A stretch of DNA of 64,000 nucleotides from NCBI GenBank assembly GCA_031546845.1, contig JAVBJT010000036.1, forward strand, positions 58,590-122,589, read 5' to 3'. The notes below the pieces were generated by a model. It was not told the origin of the DNA. It ran no database searches and saw only the letters and a list, made by a program, of their open reading frames with translations. Source of the stretch: Azoarcus sp031546845 (GTDB lineage Bacteria; Pseudomonadota; Gammaproteobacteria; Burkholderiales; Rhodocyclaceae). The stretch's first letter is position 1; the number at the start of each line of letters is the position of its first letter. The position numbers and the translations under genes were made by a program. This document shows positions 52,371 to 59,757 of this stretch, in pieces.

Positions 52371-53879
52371 ATGGAGAAAATGGAGCAGAGCCAGGCTAGA
52401 CCCGGCGCAGCCGCATCCGAAGTTCAGCAAGATGAATTTTCCGCCCTGTTGCAACGGGAATTCAAACCCAAAACGGATGAAGCGAAGGACGCGGTGGAGA
52501 ACGCGGTACGCACCCTCGCCGAGCAGGCCCTCGCCAACTCCGCGACGGTCAGCGCCGATGCCTACAAGGCCATCGAAGCCATCATCGCCGAAATCGACCG
52601 CAAACTTTCCGAGCAGATCAACGCGATCATTCACCATGCCGACTTCCAGAAACTGGAAAGCGCGTGGAGAGGCTTGCACTATCTCGTCAATAACACCGAA
52701 ACCGACGAGATGCTCAAGGTTCGCGTATTGCCGATCTCGAAAACCGAGCTGCATCGGACATTGAGGCGACACAAGGGTATCGGTTGGGATCAAAGCCCGA
52801 TTTTCAAGAAAATCTACGAGCTCGAATATGACCAGTTCGGCGGCACGCCCTACGGTTGTCTCGTCGGCGACTACTTCTTCGACCATTCCCCACCGGATAT
52901 CGAACTGCTGGGAGAAATGGCCAAGATCGCGGCGGCAGCGCACTGCCCGTTCATTGCCGGCGCCGCCCCAGCGGTCATGCAAATGGATTCGTGGCAGGAA
53001 CTGGCCAACCCCCGCGATCTGACCAAGATTTTCGAAAATACCGAATATGCCGCATGGCGCAGCCTGCGCGAATCGGAAGACTCGCGCTACATCGGCTTGG
53101 CCATGCCGCGCTTCCTGGCGCGCCTGCCCTACGGTGCGCGGACCAACCCGGTAGACGAATTCGACTTCGAGGAAGATACCGACGGCTCCGAGCACAATCA
53201 GTACTGCTGGGCGAACTCGGCTTATGCGATGGCGGTGAACATCAACCGTTCATTCAAGTACTACGGCTGGTGCACCTCGATCCGGGGTGTCGAGTCAGGC
53301 GGTATCGTGGAAGACTTGCCGGCACATACCTTCCCGTCCGACGACGGTGGTGTCGACATGAAATGCCCGACCGAAATCGCCATTTCGGACAGGCGCGAGG
53401 CAGAACTGGCGAAAAACGGTTTCATGCCGATCCTGCACCGCAAGAACTCCGACGTCGCCGCATTCATCGGCGCGCAATCCTTGCAAAAACCGATCGAATA
53501 CTACGATCCGGACGCCACGGCCAACGCCAATCTTGCAGCGCGCCTGCCCTATCTATTCGCCTGCTGCCGCTTCGCTCATTACCTAAAATGCATCGTTCGG
53601 GATAAGATCGGCTCATTCCGCGAGCGCGATGATATGCAAATATGGTTAAATGACTGGATCATGAATTACGTGGATGGCGACCCCGCCAACTCTTCTCAGG
53701 AAACCAAGGCGCGCAAGCCGCTTGCAGCAGCGGAGGTGCAAGTCGAGGAAGTCGAAGGCAACCCCGGCTACTACACGTCGAAGTTTTTCCTGCGGCCGCA
53801 TTACCAGTTGGAAGGGCTAACCGTTTCGTTACGGCTGGTTTCCAAACTCCCTTCGGTCAAGGAGAGCACAACTGCTTAA
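52371..53879 (+). CDS. tssC: Type VI contractile sheath large subunit TssC
   Basis: 502 residues. Conserved segments include FQKLESAWRGLHYLVNNTET, YGCLVGDYFFDHSPPDIELL, LPYGARTNPVDEFDFEED and FLRPHYQLEGLTVSLRLVSK. With TssB it makes the sheath whose contraction drives out the Hcp tube. The ATG follows AGAGGAAG. An N-terminal stretch of about 60 charged residues precedes the core. A hairpin follows the stop. Confidence 0.97.
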   Translation: MEKMEQSQARPGAAASEVQQDEFSALLQREFKPKTDEAKDAVENAVRTLAEQALANSATVSADAYKAIEAIIAEIDRKLSEQINAIIHHADFQKLESAWRGLHYLVNNTETDEMLKVRVLPISKTELHRTLRRHKGIGWDQSPIFKKIYELEYDQFGGTPYGCLVGDYFFDHSPPDIELLGEMAKIAAAAHCPFIAGAAPAVMQMDSWQELANPRDLTKIFENTEYAAWRSLRESEDSRYIGLAMPRFLARLPYGARTNPVDEFDFEEDTDGSEHNQYCWANSAYAMAVNINRSFKYYGWCTSIRGVESGGIVEDLPAHTFPSDDGGVDMKCPTEIAISDRREAELAKNGFMPILHRKNSDVAAFIGAQSLQKPIEYYDPDATANANLAARLPYLFACCRFAHYLKCIVRDKIGSFRERDDMQIWLNDWIMNYVDGDPANSSQETKARKPLAAAEVQVEEVEGNPGYYTSKFFLRPHYQLEGLTVSLRLVSKLPSVKESTTA

Positions 53880-53892
53880 ACGCGCCCCGAAT

Positions 53893-53927
53893 ATGGAGAA
53901 CGGTAGCTTGCAATCGCCGTTCTCCGT
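53893..53927 (+). repeat. Intercistronic hairpin between tssC and hcp
   Basis: GGAGAACGG (53895-53903) pairs with CCGTTCTCC (53917-53925) across a 13-base loop; a U-G and an A-U pair extend the stem to 11. It begins 13 bases after the tssC stop and has no T-run, so it is more likely an RNA-processing or stability element than a terminator. Confidence 0.65.
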
Positions 53928-53994
53928 CTGATCCGGCGGAACGCACTACCGCTCCGCTCGGTGCTTTTGTCCCCCACTCATAAGAGGAAATGAT

Positions 53995-54543
53995 ATGGCT
54001 TCTCTCGGTTTAGGCAACATCATGTCTCCGCCGCAAGTCTCCGTCGACACCGCGCCGAAGGATTCTTTGCAGGATTTCTTCATCAAGCTCGACGGTATCC
54101 CCGGTGAATCGAAAGACTCCAAGCACTCCGGTCAAGTCGACGTTCTCAGCTGGGGTTATGCCGTCAGCCAGTCCTCGTCCAGCCATATCGGCGGCGGCGG
54201 CGGCGTTGGCAAGGCCAACTTCAGCGAACTGGTGTTTACCCACTACGTCGATAAGTCCACTCCCAACCTGATGCAGTACTGCGCCAGCGGCAAGCACGTC
54301 CCGAGCGTGGAACTGAGCTGCTGCAAGGTTGGTGGCGGTCAGCAGGAGTACATGAAGGTAACGCTCACCGACGTTCTGATCACGCATGTCCGCCCGATGG
54401 GCGCAACCAACAGCCCGCGCGTGATTGAGGAAGTCGGCTTGTCCTACGCCAAGATCAAGGCCGAGGTCAAGGAGCAGAACGCCGACGGCTCGATGGGCGC
54501 CTCGGTTACCGGTACGTGGGACGTCAAACAGAACCAGGTTTGA
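53995..54543 (+). CDS. hcp: Type VI tube protein Hcp (TssD)
   Basis: 182 residues, no signal peptide. Hcp family marks are DFFIKLDGIPGESKDSKHSG, DVLSWGYAVSQ, FTHYVDKSTPNLMQYCASGK and YMKVTLTDVLITHV. Hexamers stack to form the inner tube and are themselves secreted, so large amounts are needed. AGAGG lies before the ATG. The 115-bp leader and the hairpins on both sides set it apart from the tight spacing of the other genes. Confidence 0.97.
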   Translation: MASLGLGNIMSPPQVSVDTAPKDSLQDFFIKLDGIPGESKDSKHSGQVDVLSWGYAVSQSSSSHIGGGGGVGKANFSELVFTHYVDKSTPNLMQYCASGKHVPSVELSCCKVGGGQQEYMKVTLTDVLITHVRPMGATNSPRVIEEVGLSYAKIKAEVKEQNADGSMGASVTGTWDVKQNQV

Positions 54544-54555
54544 TCGACCCGTAAA

Positions 54556-54593
54556 AGCGGTGCCGGATCGTCTGTTGGAGGTCCGGCACCGCT
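54556..54593 (+). repeat. Strong hairpin after hcp
   Basis: AGCGGTGCCGGA (54556-54567) and TCCGGCACCGCT (54582-54593) form a perfect 12-bp, GC-rich stem with a 14-base loop, 12 bases after the hcp stop. There is no T-run after it. It could block 3' exonucleases and so protect the hcp message, or reduce read-through into tssE. Confidence 0.75.
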
Positions 54594-54671
54594 GCTTATC
54601 ACCCGATAACGCGGGGTTTTTCGTATCTCGCCATTGTCGTTCGGAGAAACTCCGCACTCCCTACAAAAAAC

Positions 54672-55175
54672 ATGGACGAAATACGCGCAAAACGCCTGCT
54701 GCCGACCTTATTGGATCGCCTTACCGACCATGCGCCTCGGCAACGCAACGAACCTGCGCAGGCGCTTCACGGTAGCGAAAAAGCGTATCGCGCCAACGTA
54801 TTGCGCGATTTGTCGTGGCTGCTGAATACGGTTAACGACGAATCCACCACCGATTTTTCCTCCGCGCCCCACGCACGCCGCTCGGTGCTCAATTTCGGTG
54901 TCATCCCATTTTCCGGGCGGCAGATGGCCAACGGCGACTGGGCTGAAGTCGAACGCGCGGTCCGCACCGCCATCACCATTTTCGAGCCGCGCATTCTTCC
55001 TAACAGCTTGAGCGTGCGTATCCTGGCGCCGAAAAATGAAGACGCCTCAAGAAATCAGCTCGCACTCGAAATCAAAGGCCAGCTTTGGTGCGAACCTTAC
55101 CCCATCGAGCTTCTGCTACGCTCCCGGGTCGATCTTGAAAACGGTGACATCCTGTTCGAAGAAGTGATGGCCTGA
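54672..55175 (+). CDS. tssE: Type VI baseplate protein TssE (gp25-like)
   Basis: 167 residues. It has the gp25-type core: LRDLSWLLNTVNDE, VLNFGVIPFSG, AVRTAITIFEPRILPNSLSV and CEPYPIELLLRSRVDLENGD. It joins TssF and TssG in the baseplate wedge. It starts 78 bp after the hcp hairpin, and the next gene begins two bases after its stop. Confidence 0.94.
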   Translation: MDEIRAKRLLPTLLDRLTDHAPRQRNEPAQALHGSEKAYRANVLRDLSWLLNTVNDESTTDFSSAPHARRSVLNFGVIPFSGRQMANGDWAEVERAVRTAITIFEPRILPNSLSVRILAPKNEDASRNQLALEIKGQLWCEPYPIELLLRSRVDLENGDILFEEVMA

Positions 55176-55177
55176 CA

Positions 55178-57052
55178 ATGGACCCAAGACTGCTCGCCTA
55201 CTACAACAAAGAGCTCGGCTACATGCGGGAGATGGGCGCGGAGTTCGCCGCCCATTACCCCAAGGTCGCGGGCCGGCTCGGCATGCGCGGCATCGAGATC
55301 GCCGATCCCTACGTCGAGCGTTTGTTGGAGGGTTTTTGTTTTCTGGCGGCACGCATCCACCTCAAGATGGATGCCGAGTTTCCCCGTTTCTCGCAGCGCT
55401 TGCTGGAAACCATCTACCCCAACTACCTCGCTCCAACCCCATCGATGTGCATCGTGCAATGCACCCCGGGCGAAACGACCGGCAGCCAAAGTAACGGACA
55501 CCGGCTGCCACGTGGCACACGGCTCAGAACAGCGATACCCGGCATCGACCAGGCACACTGCGAATTCCGCACGGCGCATGATGTCGATCTGCGGCCGATG
55601 CAATTGCGCGAAGCCAAGCTGGAGAGTTTCCCCGCCGACCTCCCGCTACACCGGCTCCATCTCGACCGGCCAGTCAAGGCAGCGCTTTCACTGCGGTTCG
55701 CTTTCACCGCGCCGCCAAGCAAGGCAACGCCTCCCCTCGACCGCGTGTCATTGCACCTGTGCGGCGATCATCATTACGCCTCGCGCCTCTACGAACTGCT
55801 GTGCGGTCACACGTTGGGGCTGGCCGTTCGTCCCATCGGCAACAAGGCGGCGGACTGGAGCATGTTGCCGGCGACACAACTGCGCGGTGAAGGCTTCGGC
55901 GACGATGAAGCCCTACTTCCATACGCCAACCGCGGATTTCAAGCCTATCGCCTGCTCCACGAATACTTTGCCTTTCCCGCCCGTTATCACTTCATCGGTA
56001 TCGAGGGGTTGGCGCGGGCGCTGGACGCGCGTCCCGATACAGAAAGCTTTGAAATCATCGTGCTGTTCGACAAGAGCGCCAACGATCTGGAAAAAATTGT
56101 CGATACGAGTCATTTCGCCCTGTTCTGCACCCCCGCCGTCAATCTTATTTCAATGCGCTCCGACCGTATCCCGATCGGCGACAGCCGCTACGAATTCCAC
56201 GTCGTCCCCGACCGCGCCCTGCCACTGAACTACGAAGTATTCAGCGTCGAGGCAACTGAAGGCTATGGGAAGGACAATACGGTGGAAGCGCAATTCCGCC
56301 CGTTCTATACCTCTTTCGCCGGCGACCGCAGCGGTCACGGCACGTATTTTTCCATGCGCCGCGAACCGCGGCGTATTTCGGAAGTCGGCATCAACTCCGG
56401 CCCGAGAAGTACCTATATCGGTTCCGAAGTCTTCCTGTCCCTGGTGGATCAGCGCGAAGCGCCATACAAACATGATCTGCGCCAACTCGGCGCCGACATC
56501 ACCGTTACCAACCGCGACCTGCCGTTATTGATGTCGATTGGCAACGAACACGATCTGACGCCGGTGGAATCCCTCCCCGTCCGGAACGTCCGCATCCTGC
56601 GCGGCCCCACCCACCCCGTTCCCGCCGTGCCGGAGGGAGAACTGACCTGGCGGCTCATCAGCCATCTTGGCCTTGGCTATCAGACCTTGACCGACACCTC
56701 GCCCGAACAAGGCGCGGAAGCGCTACGCGAGTTGTTCTCGCTGTACGCGGCGCTCGGCGATCCCGTGGTAGCGCGCCATGGTCAGGCCTTGCTCAGTGCC
56801 AAGCTTTCCGCCATTACGCGGCGACTGCCCGGCGCGGGGCCGCTCACGTTCGGCCGTGGCGTCGCCATCGACATCACTGTGGACGAAGCGCCTTTCGCCG
56901 GAACCAGCCCCTATCTTTTCGGTGCGGTTCTTGAGCACTACTTCGCTCGCCACGTGAGTATCAACACATTTACCGAATTGCGCTTCCACAGCGCCCAACG
57001 TGGCAAGCTCGGCACCTGGCAACCACGCTTCGGCCAAAGACCGATCGCATGA
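55178..57052 (+). CDS. tssF: Type VI baseplate protein TssF
   Basis: 624 residues. N-terminal DPRLLAYYNKELGYMREMGA, then EIADPYVERLLEGFCFLAAR and LKMDAEFPRFSQRLLETIYP are highly typical. Further on are YELLCGHTLGL and RRISEVGINSGPRSTYIGSE. Main wedge component with TssG. Its stop overlaps the tssG start by four bases. Confidence 0.96.
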   Translation: MDPRLLAYYNKELGYMREMGAEFAAHYPKVAGRLGMRGIEIADPYVERLLEGFCFLAARIHLKMDAEFPRFSQRLLETIYPNYLAPTPSMCIVQCTPGETTGSQSNGHRLPRGTRLRTAIPGIDQAHCEFRTAHDVDLRPMQLREAKLESFPADLPLHRLHLDRPVKAALSLRFAFTAPPSKATPPLDRVSLHLCGDHHYASRLYELLCGHTLGLAVRPIGNKAADWSMLPATQLRGEGFGDDEALLPYANRGFQAYRLLHEYFAFPARYHFIGIEGLARALDARPDTESFEIIVLFDKSANDLEKIVDTSHFALFCTPAVNLISMRSDRIPIGDSRYEFHVVPDRALPLNYEVFSVEATEGYGKDNTVEAQFRPFYTSFAGDRSGHGTYFSMRREPRRISEVGINSGPRSTYIGSEVFLSLVDQREAPYKHDLRQLGADITVTNRDLPLLMSIGNEHDLTPVESLPVRNVRILRGPTHPVPAVPEGELTWRLISHLGLGYQTLTDTSPEQGAEALRELFSLYAALGDPVVARHGQALLSAKLSAITRRLPGAGPLTFGRGVAIDITVDEAPFAGTSPYLFGAVLEHYFARHVSINTFTELRFHSAQRGKLGTWQPRFGQRPIA

Positions 57053-58104
57053 ACGCCCGCGCCGAAACCGATAAAACAGACAGCGCAGCCGCCCTATGGG
57101 CATCCCTATCCGCGCGCCCATACGGCTACGACCTGTTTGCCCTGCTGCGCAGAATCGAATCCCTGCACGCCGAGCAACCACGCTTCGGCCAAGCCTATCG
57201 ACCCGGCCATGAACCGTTGCGGATCGGGCAAGAACCCTCCACCATCTTCGCACCCGCCACCATTGCCGGCGTCGACAAGGCGCGAGCCGGCCTGCCGCCG
57301 AAACTGCGCATCTTCAGCTTTGGCCTATTCGGCCCCAACGGCGCGCTACCACTCGCGCTCACCGAATACGCGAGAGAACGAAAAATCCACCATGACGACA
57401 GCACCCTGGTGGATTTCGCCGATCTGTTTCATCACCGGCTTACCCTGCTGTTCTACCGTGCGTGGGCCGACGCCCAGTCCACGGCCAGCCTCGATCGCCC
57501 GAACGACGATGCTTTCACGCGCCATGCTTCGAGCACCGTTTCGCACGGTTTCGCGTCGCTACGCAACCGCGATTCGGTACCCGATTACGCGCGCCTGAAC
57601 CATGCCGGCCACCTTGCCCGGCAAACCCGCAGCGCCGAAAGCCTGTGTGCGATTCTGAGCAATTTCTTCCAAGTACCGGTTGCCATGGAAGAGTTCGTCG
57701 GCCGCTGGCTCCCCTTGCCCCCCGAACAACGCACCCGCCTCGGCCCACGCCCCGGCGCGCGACTGGGCGTAGACAGCATTGCCGGCCAGGCGGTCTGGGA
57801 CCGGCAGCACAGCTTCCGCCTGCGCCTAGGGCCCATGAGCCGCAGCGCCTACGAACGGCTGCTTCCCCCCGGTGCCGACCACTTGCCCCTGCGCGACTGG
57901 GTGCGCGAGTACATCGGCCTCGAATTCGTCTGGGATGCCCGTCTCGTGCTACGTGCGGACGAAGTTCCCAAAGCCACGCTGGCGCGCGATACACGCCTGG
58001 GCTGGAGTACCTGGATCGGTACGCGCCAACCCGGCGTCGACGCGGACGATCTGCTCCTCGACCCGGAGCGCCAATCCGCTCGCCCCCACTCAATCCATCG
58101 TTAA
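57049..58104 (+). CDS. tssG: Type VI baseplate protein TssG
   Basis: 351 residues. Family marks include YGYDLFALLRRIESLHAEQP, RFGQAYRPGHEPLRIGQEP, LRIFSFGLFGPNGALPLALT and LADLFHHRLTLLFYRAW-like helix. The ATG overlaps the tssF stop (ATGA). A long frame starting at 57462 in the +2 register overlaps its 3' half, but only the part after 58131 is a gene. Confidence 0.93.
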   Translation: MNARAETDKTDSAAALWASLSARPYGYDLFALLRRIESLHAEQPRFGQAYRPGHEPLRIGQEPSTIFAPATIAGVDKARAGLPPKLRIFSFGLFGPNGALPLALTEYARERKIHHDDSTLVDFADLFHHRLTLLFYRAWADAQSTASLDRPNDDAFTRHASSTVSHGFASLRNRDSVPDYARLNHAGHLARQTRSAESLCAILSNFFQVPVAMEEFVGRWLPLPPEQRTRLGPRPGARLGVDSIAGQAVWDRQHSFRLRLGPMSRSAYERLLPPGADHLPLRDWVREYIGLEFVWDARLVLRADEVPKATLARDTRLGWSTWIGTRQPGVDADDLLLDPERQSARPHSIHR

Positions 58105-58130
58105 ACCTATCTCACCAAGGAAGCCAGATC

Positions 58131-58826
58131 ATGAGCTGGAATAATTTTCTTCCTCCAGGCACCCTCGGCAGACGCAGCGGATCCGTTCCCGTTCAAGACG
58201 GCACGCGCAACATCACCGCTTCACCACAGCCAGGAACCACCGGGCTCCACCCCCTGCCAGTTGGCACGCCGCGCACAAGCATTGCGGGGCTCAACCCCGC
58301 GCTTTCCTGCTACACCAAGGATTGCGCCAAGCCCGTCGACATTACCGACAAGAACGTGATCGACGGCTTTCTTGCCCAACTCGGCGCCCTATACCGCGCC
58401 TCGGTTCAGGAAGGCGAGGAAGCGGCCCGGCTTTGGGTGGATATCGCGTCGAAATCCAACACTCCGCAAGGGTCGTTTGTTCCCCCCGCTGGAGCGAGCG
58501 CCGCTTTGTGGACACCCGACATCGCACCCGCTACCGCAACCACGCTTGCCGCGGCGGGTTACGGCTTTACCGCGTTACCTAAAAATCTTATCCATTTCGC
58601 TTCCGATGCCGGCACGCATGGCGTTGCCCAAAGCGGCGTCCTGAATGCCGACACCTGGGGCTTGCACGGCATTTTCGGCCCAAGCACGTCCATGTCACGA
58701 GCTGGCCGCCCAATCAGCGGCCAAATCAAAAAAGCGGCCATACATCCGATCTTGCTCAATACCCCGGTCGGAACCGCGCGCATTCTCCCCTACCTCGTCC
58801 ATATCCGCTGGGAGGAAGCGCGGTAA
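58131..58826 (+). CDS. Unrecognised type VI-linked protein A
   Basis: 231 residues, not recognised. The ATG at 58131 follows AAGGAAG. No signal peptide or membrane helix. The N-terminal 55 residues are Gly/Pro/Thr-rich and look disordered (PPGTLGRRSGSVPVQDGTRN). An ordered part follows with ITDKNVIDGFLAQLGALYRA and EEAARLWVDIASKSN, then an Ala/Gly-rich stretch. The C-terminus HPILLNTPVGTARILPYLVH is hydrophobic and followed by IRWEEAR. It sits between tssG and a secreted protein gene, in the same direction. Possibilities are an effector, an effector adaptor or a baseplate accessory; nothing in the sequence decides. Confidence 0.75.
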   Translation: MSWNNFLPPGTLGRRSGSVPVQDGTRNITASPQPGTTGLHPLPVGTPRTSIAGLNPALSCYTKDCAKPVDITDKNVIDGFLAQLGALYRASVQEGEEAARLWVDIASKSNTPQGSFVPPAGASAALWTPDIAPATATTLAAAGYGFTALPKNLIHFASDAGTHGVAQSGVLNADTWGLHGIFGPSTSMSRAGRPISGQIKKAAIHPILLNTPVGTARILPYLVHIRWEEAR

Positions 58827-58904
58827 GCCGCGTGCGATGAAATGGCATTTCCCCTGCTCGACACCAATACTCACGAATACAACAACAGCATACGGATTTC
58901 TACC

Positions 58905-59747
58905 ATGCGCCGCCTTTCCCGCTTTCTCCTGCAATACCCTGTTGCCGCGTTGCTTGCGCTTTCTCCGCTCGCCGGACATGCCGGACCGGACCCGCTCCTG
59001 GCCTTCGCCATCGACCAGATCTGGCACGGCGAAAGCCCGGCGGTATCAATCCTGGAAGAAAGGCCTGAAGCCAAAGACCCCAAACAGCCTTCGCGCTACT
59101 ACTTCGTACAAACCAAGGACGCCCCGTCGTACACCGTGCTCAACGATGAGGACGCCTCAGTCGAATACGCGGGAAAACGCTTTTCCGCCGTCAAGTCCTT
59201 CTGGGGAGAGATTCCGGTTCTACAGCCGGAAAACACCAAGCTGCTGGAAATGACGGTGGGCCGCAATCGCTATCTGGTCCTGGCCGGCCCTGGATCGCGG
59301 CTGTTCACCGTTGGCGATTGGCAACGCTACACCTTCCTTGAGGTGCTCAACGTCAGCCGCCGCGCCGCGCCGTACCACTACGCCCTAATCTCCGACGCCA
59401 ATCTCGGAGAGCGTGTCCTGGGTCGCCTGCCCGGCTCTCCGGTCATGAACTACGCCCGCCTCGTTCCCACCCGCTGGGCCTCCAACACCGAACCGGCCGC
59501 CTACGAAGTATTGATTTACGCCCTTGAAACACAGGGACTCAAACGCGCCATGGCGGACGATGGAAAACCGCTGGCCTATTCGCTTGCGCGTGAAAGCGCC
59601 GGTGGCGCCTGGCAACTGCAACGTATCGATCAGACACCGGTAGCCGACGCGCGCGACAAGGCCGGCCTTGCCTTTACCGTTTCCACACGGTACGAAGCGC
59701 CCGCACCGCAAACCAATCCCCAAACCAAACCGCAATCCACCCGTTGA
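58905..59747 (+). CDS. Unrecognised type VI-linked exported protein B
   Basis: 280 residues from the ATG at 58905, which gives a clean signal peptide (RRLSRFLLQYPVAALLALSP, cleavage after GHA). A start at 58842 would bury it. No lipobox and no later membrane helix, so it is predicted to be soluble in the periplasm. I see no catalytic motif. Segments such as NRYLVLAGPGSRLFTVGDWQ and AYEVLIYALETQGLKRAMAD suggest a mixed fold; the C-terminal 20 residues are Pro/Gln/Thr repeats. It lies ten bases before tssH. An immunity protein or periplasmic accessory is possible; this is inference. Confidence 0.7.
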   Translation: MRRLSRFLLQYPVAALLALSPLAGHAGPDPLLAFAIDQIWHGESPAVSILEERPEAKDPKQPSRYYFVQTKDAPSYTVLNDEDASVEYAGKRFSAVKSFWGEIPVLQPENTKLLEMTVGRNRYLVLAGPGSRLFTVGDWQRYTFLEVLNVSRRAAPYHYALISDANLGERVLGRLPGSPVMNYARLVPTRWASNTEPAAYEVLIYALETQGLKRAMADDGKPLAYSLARESAGGAWQLQRIDQTPVADARDKAGLAFTVSTRYEAPAPQTNPQTKPQSTR

Positions 59748-59757
59748 GGAAGCATCG

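Noticed and set aside
57462..58130. N-terminal 223-codon extension of unrecognised protein A overlapping tssG
   Set aside because: The extension is an Arg/Pro-rich out-of-frame reading of tssG. A proper start with a ribosome-binding site exists at 58131.
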